Assembly (NCBI GenBank): GCA_964478075.1
Contig: CAYZGO010000015.1
Coordinates: forward strand, 1-64,000
Length of the DNA stretch: 64,000 nucleotides
Direction: 5' to 3'
DNA from: DAOUEX01 sp034430235
GTDB taxonomy: Bacteria > Chloroflexota > Anaerolineae > UBA2200
The notes below the pieces were generated by a model. The model had not been told where the DNA came from, did no database searches, and saw only the letters and a program-made list of their open reading frames with translations. Positions 50,656 to 58,798 of the stretch are shown here, piece after piece. The stretch's first letter is position 1. Every line of letters starts with the position of its first letter. A program made the position numbers and the translations under genes.

Positions 50656-52851
50656 TTACTCGCGTCGGCGTGCGGAGCTTCCACCGCCACCGGGTCGTCG
50701 GGGCCCAGATGACGAACTGCGTCTGTCGCTTCTCGTTTTTCTGTCGCGCGCACGCGCCTCCTCTGCCGTCCAGCCCGCCAGTACAGCCTGCCGCGAAAGC
50801 CGAATCTTCCCTTCGCGGTCAATGTCTATGATCATCACCATGATCTCATCGCCGACTTTGACAACGTCTTCGACCCTCCCGACGCGATAGTCAGCTAGTT
50901 GGGAGATGTGCACCAGCCCATCTGTCCCTGGCAGGATCTCTACAAAAGCCCCAAAGTTCGTCGTGCGGACCACTTTGCCCGTGTAAATCTTCCCGATTTC
51001 GGGCTCCTCCGTCAATCGCTGAATGATTCTCACAGCCTTGTCACTACTCGCCCCGTTGATGGAAGCAATGTAGACCGTGCCGTCATCTTCTACGTCAATC
51101 TTGGCTCCCGTTTCCTCGATAATGCTGCGGATCATCTTACCGCCAGGGCCGATGACCTTGCCGATCTTCTCAGGGTCAATCTTGATCAAGGTGATACGCG
51201 GAGCGTATGGCGACAACTCTGGACGTGCCTCCTTGATGACGGACAACATCTTGTCCAGCACGAACAAGCGTGCCTCCCTCGCCTGAGCCATGGCCAATCT
51301 CATGATCTCGGCATTGATACCCTTGGTCTTGACGTCCATTTGCAGAGCAGTAACACCCTTGGCCGTGCCCGCCACCTTAAAGTCCATGTCGCCGAGGGCA
51401 TCCTCCATGCCCTGTATATCAGTCAGCACGGCGTAGCGATTTCCATCCTTGACCAGGCCCATAGCAATACCAGCTACTGGTGCATTGATTGGCACACCAG
51501 CGTCCATCAAAGCCAAGGTACTAGCGCAGACACTGGCCATCGAAGTCGAGCCATTAGAGGAGAGCACCTCAGATACCAGCCGGATGGTGTATGGAAAGCC
51601 TTCTTCACTGGGGATCATGGGCAAGAGGGCTCTCTCAGCCAGCGCACCGTGTCCGATCTCTCGCCGGCCCGGTCCGCGCATCCTTCCTGCTTCCCCCGTG
51701 CTATAGGGGGGAAAGCTATAGTGATGCATATACCGCTTTTTCTCTTCGGTGCCAAGGCCGTCAAGTATCTGCTCGTCACTCACTGTGCCGAGTGTGGCAA
51801 TAGTCAGGACTTGGGTTTCTCCACGTGTGAAGAGGCCTGAACCATGCGCACGCGGCAGGAGCCCCACCTCGCCACTGAGATGGCGAATGGTCTTAAAGTC
51901 GCGGCCATCTGGGCGGTAGCCTTTGTCGAGTATCGCACTGCGCACCACGCTCTTGAGACACTGATCAAAGGCGGCCAGGATTTCTGGCTCGGAGTACGTC
52001 TCACGCAGGCTGGTGAGCAATGGTGCACGAAGCTCGTCAAGCGCTTTGTTGCGTTCCTCCTTGCTCTGTGCCTGCTCCAAGGCTGCAGTCAGGCGCTCGA
52101 CAAGTTGCTCTCGCACGACGTGTGCAAGTTTCTCGCTCACCTGAAACAGAGGAAATTCCCTCTTAGGCTTGCCAACAGTTTGGTGCATTTCTTCTTGCAT
52201 GCGGATGACATCTTGGAACGCCTTGTGTCCTTCCTGGAGCGCTCGCAGGAGGATCTCTTCGCTTACCTCACTCGCGCCCGCTTCGACCATCACAATGGCA
52301 TCTGCCGTCCCGGCCAGCCGTAGGTCCAGAAGGCTGTTCTGCATCTCGGAGGCTGTTGGATTGAGCAACAGCTTCCCATCCGCATAGCCGACTCGTATGG
52401 CTCCTACTGGGCCAGCAAAGGGGATGTCAGAGATTGTCAGGGCGGCCGAAGCACCAATAATGGCCATGATGTCCAGATAGTGTTCCTGATCCGCAGATAG
52501 GGCTGTCGCAACGATGTGCACATCGTGGCGAAGACCTTTAGGGAGGAGTGGACGCAAAGATCTATCCGTTAGCCGGCAAAGCAGGATTGCTGCCTCGGAC
52601 GGGCGGCCTTCCCGTTTGAAGAAGCCCCCTGGGATTTTGCCAGCAGCATACAACCGCTCTTCGTAGTCAATAGTCAAAGGGAGGAAGTTTATGCCCTCAC
52701 GAGGAGTTCGCGAACTAGTAGCTGTAACCAGGATTATGGTATCGCCGCAACGAACAGTCACGGCCCCTCCAGCCTGCCCGGCCAGCTTGCCCGTCTCCAC
52801 GACCACGGTTGAACTGCCCAAAGTGGCACTACAACTTGGTACCGTATTCAT
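50656..52851 (-). CDS. pnp: Polynucleotide phosphorylase
   Basis: A 731-residue PNPase degrading RNA 3' to 5' with phosphate. Two RNase PH-like domains (about 10-230 and 310-540; KREGRPSEAAILLCRLTDRSLRPL, SNGSTSMASVCASTLALMDAG) are joined by a helical linker. KH (KVIGPGGKMIRSIIEETGA, about 555-615) and S1 (GKIYTGKVVRTTNFGAFVEI, about 620-690) domains follow, and the tail is very rich in Arg, Ser and Gly. It works in RNA turnover, in some bacteria with RNase E or Y. It lies 230 bases after rpsO, with two hairpins in its leader. Confidence 0.96.
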   Translation of the reverse strand: MNTVPSCSATLGSSTVVVETGKLAGQAGGAVTVRCGDTIILVTATSSRTPREGINFLPLTIDYEERLYAAGKIPGGFFKREGRPSEAAILLCRLTDRSLRPLLPKGLRHDVHIVATALSADQEHYLDIMAIIGASAALTISDIPFAGPVGAIRVGYADGKLLLNPTASEMQNSLLDLRLAGTADAIVMVEAGASEVSEEILLRALQEGHKAFQDVIRMQEEMHQTVGKPKREFPLFQVSEKLAHVVREQLVERLTAALEQAQSKEERNKALDELRAPLLTSLRETYSEPEILAAFDQCLKSVVRSAILDKGYRPDGRDFKTIRHLSGEVGLLPRAHGSGLFTRGETQVLTIATLGTVSDEQILDGLGTEEKKRYMHHYSFPPYSTGEAGRMRGPGRREIGHGALAERALLPMIPSEEGFPYTIRLVSEVLSSNGSTSMASVCASTLALMDAGVPINAPVAGIAMGLVKDGNRYAVLTDIQGMEDALGDMDFKVAGTAKGVTALQMDVKTKGINAEIMRLAMAQAREARLFVLDKMLSVIKEARPELSPYAPRITLIKIDPEKIGKVIGPGGKMIRSIIEETGAKIDVEDDGTVYIASINGASSDKAVRIIQRLTEEPEIGKIYTGKVVRTTNFGAFVEILPGTDGLVHISQLADYRVGRVEDVVKVGDEIMVMIIDIDREGKIRLSRQAVLAGWTAEEARARDRKTRSDRRSSSSGPRRPGGGGSSARRRE

Positions 52852-52905
52852 TTTTTACCTACTTTTCTCATAGTGTTTCGAGATCGGGACGGGCAGTCAG
52901 GGACT

Positions 52906-53042
52906 GGGGACTGAGCCGCATGTCTCTCATGCGGAGCACTCCCCAATTCCTGGACCACCCATTCGTGATCTCCTGTCTGCATCGGCAACGTAGGTCACCG
53001 AGGGCCATGTGCAAATGAGTAGATGAACACTCCGATCTACTC
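52906..53042 (-). promoter_or_regulatory. Hairpin region in the pnp leader
   Basis: Two stem-loops lie between rpsO and pnp: 52906-52944 (GGGGA and TCCCC enclosing a CCGCATG/CATGCGG stem) and 53017-53042 (GAGTAGAT/ATCTACTC). In enterobacteria a leader hairpin is cut by RNase III and mediates pnp autoregulation; a similar role here is only an analogy. They could also end part of the rpsO transcripts. Confidence 0.45.
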
Positions 53043-53082
53043 GTCCATCTATCTTAGGCCCCTCGGGTCCGTTGCGCATACG

Positions 53083-53352
53083 CTACTTCCGCAAATCCAG
53101 CCGCGCTACGATTTGCTTGTATCGTTTCGTGTCTGTGCGGCTCAGATAGGCCAGATGCCGGCGACGCTGTCCTACCAGCTTCAGTAAGCCGCGTCGTGAA
53201 GCTTCGTCGTGTTTATGGAGTTTGAGATGCTCAGTGAGGTCAGTAATGCGCTTGGTCAAGAGCGCTATCTGCACCTCCGGCGAACCCGTGTCCTTGGGAT
53301 GGACGTGGTATTCCCTGATGACGGCTTCCTTTTCACCCTTTTCCAGGGCCAT
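53083..53352 (-). CDS. rpsO: 30S ribosomal protein S15
   Basis: An 89-residue S15, a primary 16S rRNA-binding protein, of exact family length: EKEAVIREYHVHPKDTGSPE, VQIALLTKRITDLTEHLKLH and LVGQRRRHLAYLSRTDTKRY are all diagnostic. ATG at 53352 with AAGGAGAAAGGGGG upstream was chosen; the frame is open 18 codons further, but that region includes the promoter leader. The rpsO-pnp order is conserved widely. Confidence 0.96.
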   Translation of the reverse strand: MALEKGEKEAVIREYHVHPKDTGSPEVQIALLTKRITDLTEHLKLHKHDEASRRGLLKLVGQRRRHLAYLSRTDTKRYKQIVARLDLRK

Positions 53353-53394
53353 GCCGCACCCCCTTTCTCCTTGGGACGTCAAACACAATTCACA

Positions 53395-53423
53395 ATTATA
53401 GCGCACTTTGGAGCAGAATGCAA
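53395..53423 (-). promoter_or_regulatory. Promoter of rpsO-pnp
   Basis: On the minus strand TTGCAT and a perfect TATAAT with a 17-base spacer, about 43 bases upstream of the rpsO ATG. Confidence 0.68.
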
Positions 53424-53643
53424 ATCAAATGCATATCGCGGCAAACGTGTTGAAAAGCCCCAGGCGTTCTTACGGAGCTACAGAGTACTGCGTCAAGCGC
53501 TAAACTTGAGCACTTGTTCCCATATCGTTCATCCCGCTCGACGGGACAGCAATTCGACCAAAGGGGTTTAGCCATTGATGCACAAAGCAGTAAACCGGGC
53601 ACGCTTGGTACACGCGCCATCACTGTAAGGAAGGTGCATCGAG

Positions 53644-53736
53644 ATGAGCCGCGAGAGACTTACTCTGATGCCTCGGCTGTGGAGACGCAATGAAGATCAT
53701 ATTCCCGTCTATTTCCAAAGTGATCGCACCTGCTGA
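53644..53736 (+). CDS. Possible 30-residue peptide
   Basis: A short frame, MSRERLTLMPRLWRRNED and onward to TC, with GGAAGGTG seven bases before the ATG and a terminator hairpin seven bases after the stop. No homology is recognised and no clear promoter is visible, so it may be chance. The rest of the gap 53424-53743 shows nothing else. Confidence 0.2.
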   Translation: MSRERLTLMPRLWRRNEDHIPVYFQSDRTC

Positions 53737-53742
53737 TGGAAT

Positions 53743-53774
53743 GCAAAAGGACCACCGTATGGCGGTCCTTTTGC
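53743..53774. terminator. Bidirectional rho-independent terminator
   Basis: GCAAAAGGACC pairs with GGTCCTTTTGC over a ten-base loop. The CCTTTTGC arms give T-rich 3' sides on both strands. On the minus strand it ends the rubredoxin-like gene, 35 bases after its stop codon. Confidence 0.75.
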
Positions 53775-53809
53775 GTATTCGGTGCCTACTCTTCGGAGCC
53801 GGCTTTGTC

Positions 53810-53959
53810 CTATTCGTCTTCTTCGGGTTCTTCGGGCAAGTCTTCGTATTCTACCTTTAGCCAAGAGCGCACAGCGCCACAATCAGGGCATTCGCTTGGT
53901 GGTTGGCTGCCTTCGTAGATATAGCCACACTCCGTGCACTCCCACTCGATGATGGGCAT
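53810..53959 (-). CDS. Small rubredoxin-like protein
   Basis: A 49-residue protein encoded with a near-perfect binding site (GGGAGGTG seven bases before ATG) and a terminator downstream. It has two CxxC pairs: CTECGYIYEG (Cys8, Cys11) and CPDCGA (Cys24, Cys27), with a 12-residue spacing, the rubredoxin-like iron-binding knuckle pattern found at the C-terminus of rubrerythrins. The tail is strongly acidic (EYEDLPEEPEEDE). It probably binds Fe or Zn in the cytoplasm and may carry electrons; it is shorter than classical rubredoxins (about 52-55) and lacks their usual tryptophan-rich core. Confidence 0.78.
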   Translation of the reverse strand: MPIIEWECTECGYIYEGSQPPSECPDCGAVRSWLKVEYEDLPEEPEEDE

Positions 53960-54358
53960 TCGGTCTCACCTCCCTTCCTACTGTATTTCTATGGTTTATT
54001 CGTAGAGACATCATCCAACAAGCTGCAACGCCGTGCGGCTAATGCAAGATGTCAGCCTCCTTTTCAACTGCTGATAGTATCACAGTTTTGGTGAACCTAT
54101 TGGCAAAATAGGTGTAATCGAGGAGCAACTTTGGTAAGGTTCTGGTGGACATCAAGACGAGTGAAGTGTACTACTGCTTCGTGCGTAAATTGCTAAACCT
54201 CACTGGTGAGATTGCCGTATAAAAACGGATGTTTGAGTTCAGAGCTTGACGCAGTACCCTGTAGTTTGCATTTTCGCCTTTTGTGGCTATCATTTCCCTT
54301 GTCAGCAGCCATTGAGTCCGTGGTGGATCTTTGGAAAGCAAGCCGAGGGGGCATCCCT

Positions 54359-55048
54359 ATGCGAATTCTTATCGTGAACCCCGAGTCTGTTTGGACTCAG
54401 CGAATTCGGGCCAGATTAGAGCCGACTGGTGCCAGAGTCTGGACGGCTGGCGATTGGAACGGCGCAGTCAAGGCACTGGAAGAGGCTTGGCCTGACATCC
54501 TGATCATTGAATCCCGTCTCTTGCAGAAGGAGGCGGCGACGATATTGCCTGCTCTGAGAGAAGGTGAACGGCTGCCGGTCATTGTACCAACTACGCTTGG
54601 GCGCTATCCTGTGGATTCCAATGACGTTTCACCGCGCGGCGAGGAAGCGCTGCGCCGCATCGAATTGCTGATCACACGGCTACAGGGCGCTTTCCAGCCC
54701 GCTGGCCAACTCATCCGGGTGGGTAAACTCACTATTGATGCGGCGCGCAAGGAGGTGATTTTCGCTGCCAGGCGCATACGATTACCTCCTATCCAGTTCC
54801 GCTTGGTCCAATACCTGGCCCTCAATGCGGAACGCGTGGTGGATCAGCGTGAATTGCTAAGAGAAGTTTGGGGCTATGCGGGCTTGGACAGTGAAGGACG
54901 CGATTTGATCAAAACCCACGTGCGTCTTGTCCGCCGTAAATTGGGCTGGAGCGATGAAAGCAGCAGCTACCTAAAGTCCGTACGCGGATTTGGGTACATG
55001 CTCAGCGTCCCAGCGCAGGATCAGGTGAGGAAGACCAAGAGACAGTAG
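54359..55048 (+). CDS. OmpR-type regulator with pseudo-receiver
   Basis: A 229-residue protein: an N-terminal receiver-like fold (MRILIVNPESVWTQRIRARL onward) and a C-terminal OmpR/PhoB winged helix (about 125-220; LPPIQFRLVQYLALNAERVV, RELLREVWGYAG, IKTHVRLVRRKLGW, VRGFGYML). At the phosphorylation site the strand reads ILIIESR, so the acceptor Asp is Glu, and the acidic pocket near the N-terminus is NPES. It probably works without phosphorylation or as constitutively active; no kinase gene is nearby. AGGGGG precedes this ATG. The 400 bases upstream (53960-54358) contain no supported gene. Confidence 0.82.
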   Translation: MRILIVNPESVWTQRIRARLEPTGARVWTAGDWNGAVKALEEAWPDILIIESRLLQKEAATILPALREGERLPVIVPTTLGRYPVDSNDVSPRGEEALRRIELLITRLQGAFQPAGQLIRVGKLTIDAARKEVIFAARRIRLPPIQFRLVQYLALNAERVVDQRELLREVWGYAGLDSEGRDLIKTHVRLVRRKLGWSDESSSYLKSVRGFGYMLSVPAQDQVRKTKRQ

Positions 55049-55361
55049 TCAGGCGTTGTCTATGTGCCAAGCAGGCCAGGGGAAGAGTTACAAAGTGGAG
55101 TATGGCATGCGCGAAGCCGCTTGTGGCGATTCATTGAAGCCCATGTGATGTCATAGCTTTCAACTACACGCTAGCTCGAGACTGAAGAGGCAGTGTGAAT
55201 CGGGTTTGGGGTCCCACAGTATCCCCAATACTGATCAATACTGAGGTCAACCCGGACGTTGGAGACGACTGAACAGCAAGGGTATATGATCTGTGCGCAA
55301 CTTGTCCAACAGCGCCGGCGGACGCCCGTTATACACAAACTGTCAGGGGGTCTCTGCGGGG

Positions 55362-55922
55362 TCATTCTGTAGCACTGGCGCTTTGGTCCCGCACGGACAT
55401 CCCACTCAGAAACTTGTAGAAGCCCTCCAGGTCTTCCACCCAATGCAGATCCGTTTCTACTTCGACCTCTGGTGGGATGCCACTGACTAATGATTTGATC
55501 ACCACTACAGGTGTATTGCCCACCCATTTGGTCCACGCAACCTCGGCGATGGTGCCACAACTCAGGCCAATGCACAGCAATACGTCGGAAAGCTGGCAGA
55601 TGCGCTCGTGCTGCTCCGTCCAGCTCAGATCTTCCACCGTCTCATGGCACAAGTGGCGGTAGTCCTCACAGCGAGTCGTGGCGGCCTGTGCGGAAGTTCC
55701 ACCATGCGGGATGATGCCAATCAGCCTGTGGCCGCCTGCAGCATAATAAGACTGGGCGGCCAACAGCGCCACGCCTCGATCGGGTACCAGCACCACAGTG
55801 TACCCGCGCTGGGCCAGTCCCTCTCCCGCTGCCCTAGCTGTACGTTCACAAGCAGCAGGATCAAGTCCGACAGACCTGGAAGTGATATTGATGTCAGTAG
55901 GACCAATGATGCCTATACGCAT
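55362..55922 (-). CDS. LOG/TIGR00725-like SLOG-fold protein
   Basis: A 186-residue Rossmann-like protein resembling the LOG/TIGR00725 group: MRIGIIGPTDINITS, GEGLAQRGYTVVLVPDRGVA, GGHRLIGIIPHGGT and CIGLSCGTIAEVAWTKW, where the last segment replaces the GGxxGT of lysine-decarboxylase-like LOG enzymes with LSCGT. LOG proteins make cytokinin-like nucleotides or bind nucleotides; here activity is uncertain. ATG at 55922 has GGAG eight bases upstream; 10 further residues are possible. The 55049-55361 gap shows only a stop-bounded 30-codon frame on the minus strand. Confidence 0.75.
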   Translation of the reverse strand: MRIGIIGPTDINITSRSVGLDPAACERTARAAGEGLAQRGYTVVLVPDRGVALLAAQSYYAAGGHRLIGIIPHGGTSAQAATTRCEDYRHLCHETVEDLSWTEQHERICQLSDVLLCIGLSCGTIAEVAWTKWVGNTPVVVIKSLVSGIPPEVEVETDLHWVEDLEGFYKFLSGMSVRDQSASATE

Positions 55923-56040
55923 GCTTTGCGCTCCATGTTCCGGGTGGTGCAATCACACACCACAAGGTCAACTCGCTAGATTATCGGCCCGCTGGGGTCA
56001 AACCCTTGGCTACTAGGCCATGAATAGCTCGGTGTTGCTC

Positions 56041-56086
56041 AACGCGGACGATAGTCCGCGTTCTGGCGGCGGATTGTCATCCGCCG
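56041..56086. other. Two adjacent hairpins
   Basis: AACGCGGAC/GTCCGCGTT (56041-56062) is followed at once by CGGCGGAT/ATCCGCCG (56067-56086). They lie downstream of the beta-propeller gene on the minus strand and could serve as terminator or be a small REP-like element; there is no T-tract. Confidence 0.5.
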
Positions 56087-56210
56087 GGAGCGTAGGCCCC
56101 ACGCTGCAAGTGCAGAAGAACCTGACAGGCATCTTGCACCAGAACCAGATTAACGCCACCTTGGTCCGTTTGGCAAAGCTCAGGCGCACCACAAAGCACA
56201 CGGACACGCA

Positions 56211-58784
56211 CTAGTGAGCTGGGTATTCAAAGAAGGTGCTGTCGGCGAACAGAGCATAGATGATGTCACGAGCACCTGACATAATCAATTGCCCGTGTTC
56301 AAAGACCTGCCATTCGTTGGTATGGCCACGCTCGTCATCAGTAGCCCAACCCAGTCCTTCTTTGACGCCTTCCTCTTTGCACCATACGAGGCCAAACCCA
56401 CGCTTGGGCTGCAGCAGGCTGCCAGGGGGAGAGGTCTCACAACTATACTCTGGCATGCCCTCGTGCCAGCGATCAGAAAAGCTACGCCACACACCATCGT
56501 TGTAGAAGACAAAGACGGTACGGTCAGCCTCGCGCCAAAGCATGTGGCCGCGTTCGAAGGCCTGTTCTGCCATAAGGCTGCCTTGCATCTCTTCCGCTGG
56601 GCAACCCAGGCCAAAGCGCAGGCTCGTGTCGCCAGCCCAGTATGGCTCGAAGGGGCGGCCAGGAACTAAATCACATGAGGGCTCTACCATAACAGCCACA
56701 GTGGGGCTGGGTTCAGGATGCGGTGTCAGCGTAGGCCAGGGCGTCGGCGTGTAGGTAGGCGTGGGGGTTGGCGGCGGCGGCAATGTCATGTCACGGAACA
56801 CGTGCACTGTGCCTCGCTGTGCATCGGAGAGGTAAACGTACCCACGCTGGGCGTCCACAGTCAGCTCGTACCCGTCAGCAACTCCAGGTTCACCCTGCAG
56901 CCCCAATCTGGCCACCGTGCCCAATCCACGGCTATCAAGTACCAACAACTCAGTACCGGGCTCGACAGCCGGATCCGGTGCGTAGGTGAGGCAAATAAAG
57001 ATGTGATGCGTCTTTGGGTTGTAGGCCAGGGCTGCTGGATACTTGGGCAAAGCCAAGGCAGCGGTCCGTTCGAGGCTGCTGGCATCGTTGACGATTAGCT
57101 TGTAATACCCCATGCGCACCGCCGAGGAGAAGATGCGCTGGCCCTGTGGATCAACCACCAGACCGGTCATGCTCAGACCACCTACCTGACCTTTGAGGAG
57201 TTCACCGCTCCTCAGATCCACGACATACACAATGAAGCCACCGTTGGAACCCGGCGTGCCGTTCGAAGCCACCATGTAGGCGCGTCCAGCTCTGGGATCA
57301 ACCTGAATGTGAACAGGCTTGACTGCAAAACCGTAGATGGTTAGCAACTCAGTGCGTCGCAGCAAGCGCTGGCTATCCGCATCGAGTACTGCGTCGCTGA
57401 CATACAACTGACCAGTTTCGGGCGCTATGGCCAGGCCCTGTGGCAACCGTCCAACCTCTATTGTCCTGATGATGCTATTATCGCGCGTAGAGACGAGCGT
57501 CAGGTCGCCACCGACATAGTTCAATACAAACAGCGTATCTCCATCGGGACTCAGGGCTACCTCCATAGGGTGTAGACCCACGGCTATCTCATCAACGAGT
57601 CGCTCGCCCTCTAGGACGAACACACTATTCGTGCTGGCACAAGCAACGTACAAGCGTCCTGTGTCAGGATGTACAGCCATGCCACGTGGTATTATGCTCA
57701 GCGGCACAACCTGCAGCAAACGGTTGCTCTCGCTGTCAATGACCGCCACGTTGTCGCTGTTCGAATTGGCAACATATACCTCGCCATCTTTCCCCAAAGC
57801 CACGCCAAGAGGACGCAAGCCCAAGGGGACTGTCGCTACGAGCCGCAGAGTGTTCCCATCAATGACCGACACGTCGCTGGTCCAGGAATTGGCCACGTAG
57901 ATGCGCCCGTTGCGCGGGTCAATAGCCATGCCACGTGGGTCGCCGCCAATGGGCGTGCGCCCCAGTTGCTCCCGTCCCAGGGCATCATAGGCGACCAGGT
58001 ATTGGTGGAGGCCATAAGTGTCGTCACTCGTGTCATATTCGTTGATAAAGAAACGCTCGGATGTGGGATCAGTCCCAAGCGTCACGTAGGCATCATGTTC
58101 AAGCGCAGCGATGACGGTCAAATCCCTCAAGTCCACGATTTGCACACTGTTGTAGACACTGGCATACAGCAGATTGGTCACCGGATTCGCTGCCAAGGCC
58201 AGTATGCCAATGGAGGCCTCAAGAGGCACGGTGGCAATACGTTCACCTGAAACGCCGTCCAGTACAGCGAGAGCATTCTCGCCACGCCCACCTACATAGA
58301 GACGACCATCCAGGACTACCAGACAGGCCGGGTTCTTGGGCGCAGGCACCGTTTTGACGACATGATAGCCAGAGATGATAGAGACAGAATCCTCTCCCTC
58401 GTTGGCCACGTACAGCAGACCAGTCTCAGGGTCTGTTGCCAGGGCAACTGGCGCATCACCCACGGCGATCACTTCGACCACCTCATTGTCTTCAATCACT
58501 GAGACGTTGTCAGTGCTGCGATTGGCCACGTACACGCGGCCATCAAGCACAGCGATAGCCTGTGGATTGTGGCCCACACCTGGCAAAGTACGCAGCGTGA
58601 TCTCGCCTACAGACTGCGGCTTGCTGGGCAAAGTCGGCGAGGGCGGAATTGTTGCCGCAGGCGATGGAGTTGCCACTCTTGCGAGTGGCGTAGGCGTAGG
58701 TGTCAAAGGCGCCGGAGCGCAGGCCCCCGCAGACAACGCCAGAGCTAACGCTAGTAGTATGCACGCAAATGCTCGAACTCTCAT
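56211..58784 (-). CDS. Beta-propeller (YVTN-repeat) lipoprotein
   Basis: An 857-residue secreted lipoprotein: lipobox SAGAC with Cys22, Thr/Pro linker (about 25-55), then one long or two consecutive beta-propellers (about 60-680) with YVTN-type repeats such as GRVYVANRSTDNVSVIE, GLLYVANEGEDSVSII and GRIYVANSWTSDVSVID. After a second Thr/Pro linker (PTPTPTYTPTPWPTLTP) come two related C-terminal modules: AEQAFERGHMLWREADRTVF with FYNDGVWRSF, and EWQVFEHGQLIMSGARD with LFADSTFFEY. The latter occur in many exported Chloroflexota proteins. Function unknown; scaffold or binding protein at the cell surface. Confidence 0.87.
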   Translation of the reverse strand: MRVRAFACILLALALALSAGACAPAPLTPTPTPLARVATPSPAATIPPSPTLPSKPQSVGEITLRTLPGVGHNPQAIAVLDGRVYVANRSTDNVSVIEDNEVVEVIAVGDAPVALATDPETGLLYVANEGEDSVSIISGYHVVKTVPAPKNPACLVVLDGRLYVGGRGENALAVLDGVSGERIATVPLEASIGILALAANPVTNLLYASVYNSVQIVDLRDLTVIAALEHDAYVTLGTDPTSERFFINEYDTSDDTYGLHQYLVAYDALGREQLGRTPIGGDPRGMAIDPRNGRIYVANSWTSDVSVIDGNTLRLVATVPLGLRPLGVALGKDGEVYVANSNSDNVAVIDSESNRLLQVVPLSIIPRGMAVHPDTGRLYVACASTNSVFVLEGERLVDEIAVGLHPMEVALSPDGDTLFVLNYVGGDLTLVSTRDNSIIRTIEVGRLPQGLAIAPETGQLYVSDAVLDADSQRLLRRTELLTIYGFAVKPVHIQVDPRAGRAYMVASNGTPGSNGGFIVYVVDLRSGELLKGQVGGLSMTGLVVDPQGQRIFSSAVRMGYYKLIVNDASSLERTAALALPKYPAALAYNPKTHHIFICLTYAPDPAVEPGTELLVLDSRGLGTVARLGLQGEPGVADGYELTVDAQRGYVYLSDAQRGTVHVFRDMTLPPPPTPTPTYTPTPWPTLTPHPEPSPTVAVMVEPSCDLVPGRPFEPYWAGDTSLRFGLGCPAEEMQGSLMAEQAFERGHMLWREADRTVFVFYNDGVWRSFSDRWHEGMPEYSCETSPPGSLLQPKRGFGLVWCKEEGVKEGLGWATDDERGHTNEWQVFEHGQLIMSGARDIIYALFADSTFFEYPAH

Positions 58785-58798
58785 TTCTTGCTTTCTTT

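Noticed and set aside
50899..51840. A 313-codon plus-strand frame
   Set aside because: It is antisense to pnp; codon pattern and lack of motifs mark it as a shadow frame.
53424..53743. Search for a structured RNA gene or tRNA
   Set aside because: No cloverleaf, TTCGA arm in the right context, or known RNA signature was found.
55171..55575. A 134-codon minus-strand frame overlapping the LOG-like gene
   Set aside because: It is out of frame with the LOG-like protein, which shows clear family motifs; the 3' part in 55171-55361 has no recognisable domain.
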